Below are positions 7,518-15,474 of a DNA stretch of 43,186 bases, piece after piece. The notes under the pieces were generated by a model. That model saw only the letters and a list, made by a program, of their open reading frames with translations. It had not been told where the DNA came from and searched no databases. Source of the stretch: BTUB01 sp964392765 (GTDB lineage Bacteria; Babelota; Babeliae; Babelales; Vermiphilaceae); the NCBI GenBank assembly GCA_964392765.1, contig CAYMRF010000006.1, positions 1 through 43,186 of the forward strand, read 5' to 3'. A program made the translations under genes and the position numbers. The first letter of the stretch is position 1, and each line of letters begins with the position of its first letter.

Positions 7518-7916
7518 TTAAAATAATCTGTCGGCTAATGCTCTAAGACCATAATATGCCCCTGCTAAACCTACGCCTAAGGTTATAGGGCCAGTAGAAG
7601 GGCCAATATTTTTCTCAACCCACTCTTGATTACGATTAAGCAAATATGCTCCCGTCACGTACCCTAAAGTCCAAAATCCTGCTACGAAGCAAAACTTTTT
7701 AAAGTTTCGGATTGTTTCTCGCCTTAGATTTAATCTTTGTTGCTCTATATCCTGTTGTAGCGCCCCTAAAGGTTGAATGCCCTGATTTTGTTGCGGCACT
7801 GCTGCAATCGCCTGTTGTGGTTGCTCGTGCATAGGCCTATGCCATTCACTTATTGCAACAATCGGCTGAAAAAAGGCAAGCGATACTATGGTATAAAAAA
7901 TTAATTGTTTTTTCAT
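7518..7916 (-). CDS. exported small protein with two membrane segments
   Basis: Unrecognised 132-residue protein. The signal peptide MKKQLIFYTIVSLAFFQPIV probably ends at VA-ISEW. A Gln-rich stretch (EQPQQAIAAVPQQNQG) is followed by a possible coiled coil (QQDIEQQRLNLRRETIRNF) and two hydrophobic segments: CFVAGFWTLGYVTGAYLL and PITLGVGLAGAYYGLRAL, both with small-residue GxxxG spacing. It is the last gene of the minus-strand cluster before the hairpin terminator. Confidence 0.75.
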   Translation of the reverse strand: MKKQLIFYTIVSLAFFQPIVAISEWHRPMHEQPQQAIAAVPQQNQGIQPLGALQQDIEQQRLNLRRETIRNFKKFCFVAGFWTLGYVTGAYLLNRNQEWVEKNIGPSTGPITLGVGLAGAYYGLRALADRLF

Positions 7917-7942
7917 AACTTCTCCATTTAAATTTTATTTAA

Positions 7943-8452
7943 TTACTGAATATCATCAGCAAGCGCTATTTCTCTTTTTTGCTCTTTTAAAAGTTCAGCA
8001 ATTTCCGCTTCAAGAGCCTTCTTTTGCTTATTGCAACTTCTCATGTCTCTAAAATTCCCGTAAGATATCGCACTGTAGTAAAGTCCGCCGAACAAAAGAC
8101 TGAAAGCCGTAAGATCAGGGAGACGCATACCCAACTCGGTCATAACCGTGCTATAAAGCGTATATTTAATGAAAGATTTTGTACTGTTTTTAGCTTCCAA
8201 AGCCATTTCATTGCGCTTAGCAACTAATCCTTTATGCGCAACGCTATTATTTAAAAATTGTTCATTAACTCTCCGCCTCTCCGCTGCAGGCATTGGCATT
8301 TTAAATTCTTGAGTCTTACCAAAGCCGAATGAATGTTGTGCCATTCTTGGCATTTGCGGTTGCGCTAAACGCGCTCTAAACATTGCTTGTGCATCTGCAG
8401 AAATTACTAACGCAGATAAAATTGCGAGTGAAATTTTAATTTGATTTTTCAT
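7943..8452 (-). CDS. exported paralogue 1 of 3 (AMFRARLAQPQ family)
   Basis: Unrecognised protein of about 169 residues. The ATG at 8452 is chosen: the ATG twelve bases upstream overlaps the GGAG site that serves this one. The signal peptide MKNQIKISLAILSALVISAD ends at AQA-MFRARLAQPQMP, nearly identical in the two neighbouring genes. The mature part has a hydrophobic stretch (MRLPDLTAFSLLFGGLYYSAI), a charged coiled coil (KKALEAEIAELLKEQKREI) and the tail ALADDIQ. The middle differs from the paralogues while both ends match, which suggests duplication followed by divergence of the core. Confidence 0.8.
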   Translation of the reverse strand: MKNQIKISLAILSALVISADAQAMFRARLAQPQMPRMAQHSFGFGKTQEFKMPMPAAERRRVNEQFLNNSVAHKGLVAKRNEMALEAKNSTKSFIKYTLYSTVMTELGMRLPDLTAFSLLFGGLYYSAISYGNFRDMRSCNKQKKALEAEIAELLKEQKREIALADDIQ

Positions 8453-8481
8453 AATTTTCTCCATTTAAATTTTACTTTCAA

Positions 8482-9081
8482 TTACTGAATATCTTCAGGA
8501 TTTCTTAATTGACGCTTTTGATCTTCAATTAATCCATCAAGATCTTCTTCAAGATTTCTTTCTTGAGCCAGAAAAGGTGAAATTCCCAAATCTTTACTTG
8601 CTGCTACATACGCTAAAATTGGAGCGCCCAAAGCAAATGGAAACATTAAAACTGGATTCGGGGCAGCTACTGTTGCAAATAGACCCATTCCCCCAAAGGC
8701 AGCGGCGAATATGCCTGCCTCGGATCGTATGGCTTTAAGCTCTGCACCAACTACTTCTTTTTGTGCTGACAAATCTTTATATCTTGAATGCAAGCCTAAA
8801 AGCCCACCATTTAATCTGGCAAATGGAATACTAGATAATCGTGGTGCTTGTTCAAATTGAGGCATTTGCTGTTGATTTCTTGCCAAGTTTAATGCACGCT
8901 GGGGCGCACTTTGAATGTTTGGCATTCTCAATATTTCTTGAGCCTTGCCATAACTGAGCGAACGTTGTGCCATTTTTGGCATTTGAGGCTGCGTTAAACG
9001 CGCTCTAAACATTGCTTCTGAATTTGCAGAAACTGCTAATACAGATAAAACTGCGAGTGAAATTTTAATTTGATTTTTCAT
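8482..9081 (-). CDS. exported paralogue 2 of 3
   Basis: Unrecognised protein of about 199 residues, start at the ATG preceded by GGAGAAAATT. The signal peptide ends SEA-MFRARLTQPQMPKMAQ. The middle carries QMPQFEQAPRLSS and a hydrophobic hairpin (AGIFAAAFGGMGLFATVAAP; VLMFPFALGAPILAYVAA). The C-terminus is charged (ERNLEEDLDGLIEDQKRQL) and ends PEDIQ like its paralogues. It is followed by 7943-8452 and preceded by 9109-9597, with gaps of 27-29 bases. Confidence 0.8.
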   Translation of the reverse strand: MKNQIKISLAVLSVLAVSANSEAMFRARLTQPQMPKMAQRSLSYGKAQEILRMPNIQSAPQRALNLARNQQQMPQFEQAPRLSSIPFARLNGGLLGLHSRYKDLSAQKEVVGAELKAIRSEAGIFAAAFGGMGLFATVAAPNPVLMFPFALGAPILAYVAASKDLGISPFLAQERNLEEDLDGLIEDQKRQLRNPEDIQ

Positions 9082-9108
9082 AATTTTCTCCATTTAAACT
9101 TGATTTAA

Positions 9109-9597
9109 TTACTGAATATCTTCAGCAAGTACTATTTCTTTTTTTCGTCCTTTAGCCAGTTTTACAATTTCATCTTCAAGCGCTTTCTGACGTTGCATTA
9201 AATGTTGATTTTCAGAAGCGATTGATTGTTTAAATAAACCGGCGCCTAGTGTAGCAAGCGCAAGAGTAGGAAATGAAGTCCATGCCACATCATACATGCA
9301 TACAAATAGAGGCCATGTGCCTATCAATGTATTTCTATTATGGTTAATTTTTTGAATCACTTCATTGCGCTCAGCAAGTAAATCTCTATGAGCAAAGCTG
9401 TTCTTTAGAAATTGTTTATTTAAACGCTTAGCAGTAGACATTTCCATTCTGTTTTCTTGAGCTTTCTCAAATCTCGAATGCTGTGCCATTTTTGGCGTTT
9501 GTGGTTGCGCTAAACGCGCTTTAAACATTGCTTGTGCATCTGCAGAAACTGCTAACGCAGATAAAACTGCGAGTGAAATTTTAATTTGATTTTTCAT
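9109..9597 (-). CDS. exported paralogue 3 of 3
   Basis: Unrecognised protein of about 162 residues. The signal peptide ends AQA-MFKARLAQPQTPKMAQ. Shared motifs with 7943-8452 are NKQFLKNSFAHRDLLAERNE (there NEQFLNNSVAHKGLVAKRNE), a central hydrophobic pair and the C-terminal QKALEDEIVKLAKGRKKEI with tail LAEDIQ. It is the first gene of the cluster, just beyond the terminator of the regulator gene, so its promoter should lie in 9598-9631 or the cluster depends on read-through. Confidence 0.8.
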   Translation of the reverse strand: MKNQIKISLAVLSALAVSADAQAMFKARLAQPQTPKMAQHSRFEKAQENRMEMSTAKRLNKQFLKNSFAHRDLLAERNEVIQKINHNRNTLIGTWPLFVCMYDVAWTSFPTLALATLGAGLFKQSIASENQHLMQRQKALEDEIVKLAKGRKKEIVLAEDIQ

Positions 9598-9631
9598 AAT
9601 CTTCTCCATTTGAATTTAACATTGTTACAAA

Positions 9632-9663
9632 AAAACGGCTAGAAAATTACTTCTAGCCGTTTT
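9632..9663 (-). terminator. rho-independent terminator of the XRE regulator gene
   Basis: Perfect 13-base arms AAAACGGCTAGAA / TTCTAGCCGTTTT with a six-base loop. On the minus strand it follows the stop at 9671 and continues into a run of T. Confidence 0.85.
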
Positions 9664-9670
9664 AAAGCTT

Positions 9671-10348
9671 TTACGCTAATTTTTGATGGCGCTCAATTAC
9701 GCGACCAATAATTCTAAAGTGATCTTTGCCACGCACTAATGCGATTGGCGGAGATTTGTGATTTACTGATTCAAGAACAATGAAATCATCAGTATAAGTA
9801 ACCTGCATTACGGCTCTGATGGTGGTATCATTGCCATATTCTACCGCTGCGATATCGCCTGAACGGGTCCACACTTCTGGAGATACAATCAAGCAATCGC
9901 CTTTAACAAAGGTTGGTGCCATAAGATTGTGATCGATGCAGAGTGAGAACATTGAGCTATCGGTGGTATTTAATACCGGGATAAAGACATCTTTATAACC
10001 GGTGGTAATTTGCATTAATTGATTATTGTATGGTGATGGATTTGATGGAATATCGCCAACAACGGGTACGATTTGTACTTTGAGTTCTACATCAGATTTC
10101 TCTGGCATGCTCACGTTGCTATCAATATTATCGGTACGTTTACGGCGTTGCGCAAACAGATCGATAGGGCTAATTTCAAATGCGTTGGCTAATTTACGAA
10201 GTGAATCTTCGTTCCAACGGCGGGTTCCATTCTTAATGTGAGTTAAGTAACTTTCAGACATTCCGGTCTTTTCAGCCAGAGTTTTGGTTGTCCAACCTTT
10301 TTCTCTTAATAGCTCTTTTACTCGTAATTCTGTTGATCTAGATGACAT
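9671..10348 (-). CDS. XRE-type regulator with a S24/LexA-like C-terminal domain lacking the catalytic dyad
   Basis: Predicted DNA-binding regulator, 225 residues. The start at 10348 has the strong site GGAGGAG; the longer frame to 10486 is rejected. Residues 8-65 form an XRE helix-turn-helix (KTLAEKTGMSESYLTHIKNG). Residues 90-220 match the S24 peptidase/LexA layout (MFSLCIDHNLMAPTFVKGD, RSGDIAAVEYGNDTTIRAV). In active members the nucleophile is Ser in a D/G-S-M motif and the base is Lys in a TVKR-like motif. Here these align with Leu142 and Arg178, so self-cleavage is not expected. It is divergent from rnhB. Confidence 0.85.
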   Translation of the reverse strand: MSSRSTELRVKELLREKGWTTKTLAEKTGMSESYLTHIKNGTRRWNEDSLRKLANAFEISPIDLFAQRRKRTDNIDSNVSMPEKSDVELKVQIVPVVGDIPSNPSPYNNQLMQITTGYKDVFIPVLNTTDSSMFSLCIDHNLMAPTFVKGDCLIVSPEVWTRSGDIAAVEYGNDTTIRAVMQVTYTDDFIVLESVNHKSPPIALVRGKDHFRIIGRVIERHQKLA

Positions 10349-10452
10349 AACATTCTCCTCCTGATATCTTATTTCAATATCGTTAGTTAATTTAATATAG
10401 TTATTACAACTGCGCTTAATTCTAATAGTACACATTATTGAAGACATGTCAA
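10349..10452. promoter_or_regulatory. divergent promoter region of the regulator and rnhB
   Basis: AT-rich 104-base spacer between two divergent genes. It contains the inverted repeat GATAT-N9-ATATC, close to the regulator's ribosome site, a possible operator for an autoregulating XRE protein. The promoter boxes are not clear enough to name. Confidence 0.4.
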
Positions 10453-11214
10453 ATGGAAAAGAACGCGGCACAAACCAGTGGGACACTCAATCGAGTCAGA
10501 GAGCGTTTCAATAAGAATTATTTTGAAGAGCAGGCTTGGCAGGCCAATCAAGTGATTTGCGGCCTTGATGAAGTAGGCCGCGGATGCCTGGCTGGGCCGG
10601 TAGTCACGGCTGCCGTTATTCTGCCTCCGGGCAAAACCAGTCGCCTCCTTAGGGATTCCAAACTGATGACTCCTGAAGAACGCCTTGCTGCCTATAAATG
10701 GATAGAGAAAAACTGCTGGTATAGTCTGGGAATCGTGCACCACCGCATTATTGATGATCGCAATATTTGGCATGCTACCTTAATAGCGATGAAAAAGGCC
10801 CTGGTTCATCTACTAGCCACCGCTCCCTATAAACCAACTACTATTATCACTGATGCTATGCCTTTGAACCTGTTTGACACCACCTATAAGGATATTCCAG
10901 TCCATTATTTTCCCTTTGGAGAGCGCCGCTCTAGCACTATTGCAGCCGCTTCTATAGTGGCTAAAGTTAAGCGAGATGCCATGATGCAACGCATGGACAG
11001 CCTTTTTCCAGGGTATTTACTAGCCAGCCATAAAGGCTATAGCACCCCGCCCCATAAGAGAATTTTGCAGGAAAATCGCTCCCATCTGATAATTCACCGA
11101 GACAGCTTTTTGCATCGCCTAGAGGCGACTTTTGAGGATGATTTGCAGGAGCAAAAAACTCTCTTTTCAAGGTTAGAAACACCTGAAACTAATCAAGAAT
11201 CTAAGAACGAATAA
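10453..11214 (+). CDS. rnhB: ribonuclease HII
   Basis: RNase HII cuts RNA in RNA-DNA hybrids and initiates removal of single ribonucleotides from DNA. The protein has about 253 residues. The DEDD active site is visible: CGLDEVGRGCLAGPVV (Asp39, Glu40), ITDAMPL (Asp) and AAASIVAKVKRDAMM (Asp). HKGYSTPPHKR is the usual late motif. The start at 10453 (ATG) is preferred over the TTG at 10438. The C-terminal extension after HRDSFLHRLEATF is charged and family-atypical but short. Confidence 0.94.
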   Translation: MEKNAAQTSGTLNRVRERFNKNYFEEQAWQANQVICGLDEVGRGCLAGPVVTAAVILPPGKTSRLLRDSKLMTPEERLAAYKWIEKNCWYSLGIVHHRIIDDRNIWHATLIAMKKALVHLLATAPYKPTTIITDAMPLNLFDTTYKDIPVHYFPFGERRSSTIAAASIVAKVKRDAMMQRMDSLFPGYLLASHKGYSTPPHKRILQENRSHLIIHRDSFLHRLEATFEDDLQEQKTLFSRLETPETNQESKNE

Positions 11215-11217
11215 GTC

Positions 11218-11357
11218 ACGGACTCCCGACCCGTTCGGGTCGATGGAGCGCGAAGCGCGAATGGAGACCTCTCCACTCACCCTCTAAGAGGGTTCTATCG
11301 AGGCGAACGGAGAGAGACCCGTTCGTTTCGTGCGAACCCAGTGAGTCGAGAAACGCT
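11218..11357. repeat. GC-rich palindromic repeat mosaic downstream of rnhB
   Basis: This stretch is clearly richer in GC than its surroundings and packed with short hairpins: CGACCC-GTTC-GGGTCG, GCGCGAAGCGCG, ACCCTCTAAGAGGGT and CGTTTC...GAAACG. It contains CCCGTTCG and TCGAG elements like the other repeats. No coding frame is supported. Confidence 0.7.
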
Positions 11358-11363
11358 TCAATA

Positions 11364-11391
11364 TTGACAAATAGAAAACATTTGGCATACT
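11364..11391 (+). promoter_or_regulatory. sigma70-type promoter of the 11412 gene
   Basis: -35 TTGACA (11364-11369), 16-base spacer starting AATAG, -10 CATACT (11386-11391). The same TGACAAATAG with 16-base spacing occurs at 13644 and 33372, each before an exported-protein gene. Confidence 0.65.
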
Positions 11392-11411
11392 AAGAATAAA
11401 TGGAGGCTAGT

Positions 11412-12134
11412 ATGAATAAAATGATCAAAAAATCACTTATTTTATCACTTTTTGCAGGTTTCGGCTTTGCATTGCCTGTAATGGCGATGGAAGAGCCTAA
11501 AGGCCCGTATCATGAATTGGCTAAAAATATTTCTCAAAAAGAGCTGGTTGCGCGCTATAGCGTAAGCCCTGAATTAAAGTCGGTAATTGATATCAATCTG
11601 GCGCCCTATATTTGCGGTAAAACATTAGATATTAATACGGTCGAAGAATTTTCTTGGCTACCAGGCTATATGGTGAAAGAAGAGAAAGCTCGAGTAATTG
11701 GATCTATTCTTATAAGGCAATCTGCAGAAAAATATGGATGCAAATTAGTTACCGCCCCCATTGCACTATTTTACATGAGCCAAGCAGGTATACCGCTTAG
11801 CATTGAATCCAAAACACGAATATCTTCAAATCCATTCTCATTAAAGCAGATTAAACAAATATATAAAGTATCTAAAGTTACCGATTATCGTGATATTAAA
11901 CCGGCCAATATTTTAAATACCCAAGAAGGGATCGCCGTGTTTGTGGATACTGAAAGGGATGCTTTTGTAAATGTACCGCCATTTAGCAAATTAAATTATC
12001 TGGGACCGTTACAATCTTTTAGTTTAACGCCTGAAGCAAGAAAGTGGCTCGATAAAAAAATTGCAAAATATAAAAAAAGAGAATTTAAAGAAGCTTTAGT
12101 AATGATGAAAGCCAAGGGGAAGCGACATGAATAA
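11412..12134 (+). CDS. exported protein with kinase-like catalytic-loop motif (copy 1)
   Basis: Unrecognised family, 240 residues. GGAGG precedes the ATG at 11412. The signal peptide ends PVMA-MEEPK. Conserved with the next gene: FSWLPGYMVKEEKARVIGS, GCKLVTAPIA and YRDIKPANILNT (Asp161, Asn166) followed by EGIAVFVDTE (Asp179). The D-x-x-x-x-N ... VDTE pattern resembles the catalytic loop and metal-binding Asp of protein-kinase/aminoglycoside-phosphotransferase folds, so it may be an exported kinase-like enzyme. No glycine-rich loop is obvious, so this is a hypothesis. It overlaps the next gene by eight bases. Confidence 0.7.
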   Translation: MNKMIKKSLILSLFAGFGFALPVMAMEEPKGPYHELAKNISQKELVARYSVSPELKSVIDINLAPYICGKTLDINTVEEFSWLPGYMVKEEKARVIGSILIRQSAEKYGCKLVTAPIALFYMSQAGIPLSIESKTRISSNPFSLKQIKQIYKVSKVTDYRDIKPANILNTQEGIAVFVDTERDAFVNVPPFSKLNYLGPLQSFSLTPEARKWLDKKIAKYKKREFKEALVMMKAKGKRHE

Positions 12135-12828
12135 AATGATCAAAAAATCACTTATTTCACTACTTATAGGATTATGCAGCACATTCTCTCAAACGATGGA
12201 AATACAAACATCGCCTTACGAAGAATTTAGCAAAACTATTTCTCGAGAAAAACTTTTAGAAGAGCACTCGGTTGATTCAGAATTAAAAGTAATCTTGGAT
12301 GCAAATTTGACCGAATTGATTAATAAACCACAAACATTTTCTTGGCTGCCCGGCTTTATTATAAAAAAGGAACAAGGGCGCGTACATGGATCTCTTTTTA
12401 TTCGAGATACTGCTAAAAAATTAGGCTGCAATTTAGTAACTGCTCCTGTTGCACGATATTACAAAAGTAAATTAGGTCAAGATTGCAGTATTGAAAGAAT
12501 AATAAATATTTCTCAAGAGCCATTTTCTCTGGAACAAACCAAGCAATTATATACTATAATGCAAGCCACTAATCTTGCCGATATAACTGCCGAGAATGTT
12601 TTAAATACTCCTGAAGGCATTGCTACCATTGTTGACGTTGAAAAACTTTCTTTTGCGCGAAATGGCCAATATACCGAATTGCAATATTTAAGCTTTATCA
12701 AAATTAGAGATTCGTTTTGCAAAGATGGTTCTGCTTTCACTCCCGAAGCGCGACAATGGCGCTGGGAGCAGGAGACAATCATAAAGTATAAAGAAAAAGT
12801 TCTGGGTCAAAAAATTTCTACAGAATAA
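12127..12828 (+). CDS. exported protein with kinase-like catalytic-loop motif (copy 2)
   Basis: Paralogue of the preceding gene, 233 residues. The first 29 bases, encoding the signal peptide start, are identical to copy 1. Cleavage is probably near SQT-MEIQ. Retained blocks: FSWLPGFIIKKEQGRVHGS, GCNLVTAPVARYY, ADITAENVLNT (Asp152, Asn157) and EGIATIVDVE (Asp170). The Lys-Pro of copy 1 is replaced by Thr-Ala, but the three putative catalytic residues remain. The ATG overlaps the upstream stop, so the two are probably translationally coupled. Confidence 0.7.
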   Translation: MNKMIKKSLISLLIGLCSTFSQTMEIQTSPYEEFSKTISREKLLEEHSVDSELKVILDANLTELINKPQTFSWLPGFIIKKEQGRVHGSLFIRDTAKKLGCNLVTAPVARYYKSKLGQDCSIERIINISQEPFSLEQTKQLYTIMQATNLADITAENVLNTPEGIATIVDVEKLSFARNGQYTELQYLSFIKIRDSFCKDGSAFTPEARQWRWEQETIIKYKEKVLGQKISTE

Positions 12829-12909
12829 TTAAAATTTAATTTTTTAAATTTCTACGAGACTCAGATATACTTCTAGTAAACAACCTGAGGAATCTCGTGA
12901 ACCCGACTT

Positions 12910-12990
12910 CGCCAGTCCTCGACTACCGCTCGGGAGTAAACGCGCCTTCCCGCTAATCCTGAGCTTGACGAAGGACGCCGGGCAGGTGCA
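12910..12990. repeat. composite repeat shared with 17620-17715
   Basis: It contains CGCTCGGGAGTAAACGCG, then CCTTCCCGCTAATCCTGAG, then GAAGGACGCCGGGCAGG. The same blocks in the same order occur at 17620-17715, where a different, longer hairpin lies between TCCTGAG and GAAGGACG. It occupies the spacer before the 13018 gene; no gene is supported in 12829-13017. Confidence 0.8.
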
Positions 12991-13017
12991 CAATTCAGCA
13001 CTGAAATAGGATTAAAC

Positions 13018-13614
13018 ATGAATAAAGTCCCAGCTTTCGCTGAGATAGTACAAAGCAATCTTCAAACATTTATGGGCCAATGTTGGCAATGGAATCAAGC
13101 GCCTGCATTTGGTTCATTGGTAACTATTGAATCTAAAAATAAAACCATTTTTGGTCTAGTGTACCAAATTGAAACCGGATCGATGGAGCCAGGCAGATAT
13201 CCCTTTCCATATCAAAAAACGCATGAAGAACTTTTAGCTGAACAGCCACAGATTTTTGAATTCTTAAAGACAACATTCAGTTGCATAGCCCTTGGCTATG
13301 CAGAAAGAGGTAGAGTCTATTATTTGATGCCGCCCGAACCGCCGTTTATTCACTCATTTATTTCTCCTGCAACGCCTGACCAAGCACGGCTTTTTTTCTC
13401 TAAAAATAACTATCTCAACCTGCTTTTTGGCGCAGGAAATTTAGTGCCCAATCTTGATGAACTGCTACTGGCACTTCTGAATGCTCAAAGTGCCTCTAAT
13501 TCGCTCAAAAATGAGAAATTAAACGATTTTATGCACAATTACACATTATTGACCGGAAATGATTATCGGCGTTTAAAGCTGTTTTTAGAGCGGTTAGAAG
13601 GGTTATTTGAATAA
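13018..13614 (+). CDS. conserved cytosolic protein with a beta-barrel-like N-terminus
   Basis: A 198-residue protein with no signal peptide or membrane segment. The N-terminal part (FGSLVTIESKNKTIFGLVYQIETG) resembles the small HAS-type barrel seen at the N-terminus of HerA/ATP-synthase-like proteins. This resemblance is by eye only. A Pro-rich segment (YLMPPEPPFIHSFI) and an alpha-helical C-terminal half (NLDELLLALLNAQSASNSL; YRRLKLFLERLEGLFE) follow. It stands out from its exported neighbours as a likely cytosolic conserved protein. Function not assigned. Confidence 0.7.
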   Translation: MNKVPAFAEIVQSNLQTFMGQCWQWNQAPAFGSLVTIESKNKTIFGLVYQIETGSMEPGRYPFPYQKTHEELLAEQPQIFEFLKTTFSCIALGYAERGRVYYLMPPEPPFIHSFISPATPDQARLFFSKNNYLNLLFGAGNLVPNLDELLLALLNAQSASNSLKNEKLNDFMHNYTLLTGNDYRRLKLFLERLEGLFE

Positions 13615-13632
13615 CCCAAAAGCCCCTTTTTT
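13600..13632 (+). terminator. possible terminator of the 13018 gene
   Basis: Hairpin GGGTTAT-TTGA-ATAACCC covers the stop codon; a run of six T follows ten bases later. The gap between stem and T-run makes it weaker than a classic terminator. Confidence 0.45.
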
Positions 13633-13643
13633 ACCATAGAAAT

Positions 13644-13671
13644 TTGACAAATAGGAAATATTTGATAGATT
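13644..13671 (+). promoter_or_regulatory. sigma70-type promoter of the 13712 gene
   Basis: -35 TTGACA (13644-13649), spacer AATAGGAAATATTTGA (16 bases), -10 TAGATT (13666-13671). The -35 and its AATAG extension match the promoters at 11364 and 33372. Confidence 0.65.
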
Positions 13672-13711
13672 AAGGATAAGAGAAAAACTTTATCAAATAT
13701 GGAGGCCATTA

Positions 13712-15457
13712 ATGAAACGCGTACTTTTAGCACTTTTAAGCCTATTTATGCCCGTTTGCGTTCAGGCAATGCTCAAAAAAGCTTCTGAGGTTAAAGCTCT
13801 TATTACGGTAGAAAGCACGTTACAAGAGTTCAGCAAGGATGCTCCCGATGTTGCCTTAGCAATTCTGCAAGCAAAAACTACTCAAATCTGGTGCTTGGAT
13901 GATTTTGCAAAAAAGCTCAAAGCCTTTATCGCCGCTAATGAAGAATTTGAAAGAGAAAATCCCGGCTTAAACATACCCGAAGATATTAATCTTGCTCGAG
14001 AAAAAAATATTAAATCGCGAGCTCAATTGCACGCTGAGCGAGCGTATACGATTTTAGATCCCCAAATGCTCTCGCCAGAAACTATTGCTTTTACACTCAA
14101 TGCGGTAGGAGAAATAAATAGTAGCGATGCAGAAGTAGATTGGAACGGAATAGAAGAAGCAGCGCGCTGCAGCCAATACGAAGGAACTCGTATCATGGCA
14201 ACTAGTATTCTGAATGCAAAGCAAGGTATAAATAAAGGCAAAACCTTACGACATCTGCACACTCAATCACAAATTGCAAATGGAGCTCTTCGCTTATTAA
14301 TGGAGCAATTATTAATCAATAACGATGAACTCAATCCGATTTTTTTACCCTATCGTGAATTTTGTGATGCAGCAAATAAATACAAAGAGCAATCTCTTAA
14401 ATACTTGGACATGCTCAGAAAAAAATATCCCCACGTCCATACCAAAGAAGAAATAGAGGAATTCACCGCTAGTAATCCAGAAAATCGATTTGTTGAACAA
14501 GCATCATTTATCACCAATCAGCTGCTGCCCGAGTATCTCTCCTTTGAGGAATACTTAAACAAGAAAACCAGAGAGCTGGAAAAAAGTTTTGTTAAGAATT
14601 ATACCACTAACAGAGTCGCATGCTGCAAAGTGTATAAAACACTGCGCGTTGCTATGAATCGTATTGGCATTGCACATGCAAGCGAGGTAGATATTAAAAA
14701 ATATTTGCCACTCATGTATGATGCTTCTTACACGTTACCACGAGAATTGCCCGAATCAATCGAACCTCAACTTGAAGTAGTATTAGAAGCTCCTATAGAG
14801 CACGCTTCGCCCGCTATCCCCCTGATTCCGCCAACTGCTAGCCCAGCGAAGCAAGAAGAGCCAGCAAAATCAAAAAAAGGGAAAACGCGTAAGCAACACC
14901 ATCCAAGTGTTACTATGCAACCACCTGCATTGCCTGCACCGGTTGCAAAGCCTGCGACTAAAGAATCAGAGCCTTTGATCAAAGAAATTCACGATCGCAT
15001 GAATAATATGACTATTCACTTATATTGTTCTAACAAACAAAAAAAAGAAGTTCCCGTATTTGCGAGGCATAAGCGTATTATTGAATGGTTTGAAGATTCT
15101 AAAAAGGCGTTAGCAAAACAAGGATATTTGGATCCGAAAAATCCCAAGAGTGCGCTTGTTGACACAGCAATCCCGTATCACTCATTTTCATTAGATGTTG
15201 ATCCTATTGCACAAAAATTTGGAACGCAATACGAACTAACTGATAAAAATGGTAAAAGAAAAATATTCGTTGCAATCCCCGGACACATTGTGCGCAATGG
15301 TCAACAAATCTTTGGCATATTTGGCTATATCTTTGATCCTGAAGAGAAAATTCTTTATCATCGCTGCTTTGAACCTAAGACTGCTCAACAATTATTGAAA
15401 GAATATCTTGACGAGCAACAATGGAAAGTAACATTAGAAGAATTAGTAGAAGAATAA
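13712..15457 (+). CDS. large exported protein with Pro/Ala linker and distinct C-terminal domain
   Basis: Unrecognised 581-residue protein. GGAGG precedes the ATG. The signal peptide ends CVQA-MLKKA. Residues about 25-345 are mainly helical. Residues about 350-415 are a Pro/Ala/Lys-rich linker (AIPLIPPTASPAKQEEPAK; QPPALPAPVAKPATKESE) typical of flexible spacers in envelope proteins. The C-terminal 160 residues form a compact mixed domain (FARHKRIIEWFEDSKK; FVAIPGHIVRNGQQIFGIFG; LYHRCFEPK). It is followed 17 bases later by the exported GNAT-like gene. I do not recognise the C-terminal family. Confidence 0.8.
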   Translation: MKRVLLALLSLFMPVCVQAMLKKASEVKALITVESTLQEFSKDAPDVALAILQAKTTQIWCLDDFAKKLKAFIAANEEFERENPGLNIPEDINLAREKNIKSRAQLHAERAYTILDPQMLSPETIAFTLNAVGEINSSDAEVDWNGIEEAARCSQYEGTRIMATSILNAKQGINKGKTLRHLHTQSQIANGALRLLMEQLLINNDELNPIFLPYREFCDAANKYKEQSLKYLDMLRKKYPHVHTKEEIEEFTASNPENRFVEQASFITNQLLPEYLSFEEYLNKKTRELEKSFVKNYTTNRVACCKVYKTLRVAMNRIGIAHASEVDIKKYLPLMYDASYTLPRELPESIEPQLEVVLEAPIEHASPAIPLIPPTASPAKQEEPAKSKKGKTRKQHHPSVTMQPPALPAPVAKPATKESEPLIKEIHDRMNNMTIHLYCSNKQKKEVPVFARHKRIIEWFEDSKKALAKQGYLDPKNPKSALVDTAIPYHSFSLDVDPIAQKFGTQYELTDKNGKRKIFVAIPGHIVRNGQQIFGIFGYIFDPEEKILYHRCFEPKTAQQLLKEYLDEQQWKVTLEELVEE

Positions 15458-15474
15458 AAATTAATGGAGGTTGT

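Noticed and set aside
11412..12134. The +1 Met residues as the true translation starts, with no signal peptide
   Set aside because: Upstream ATG codons have good ribosome sites and encode textbook signal peptides, while the internal Met codons lack consistent ribosome sites.
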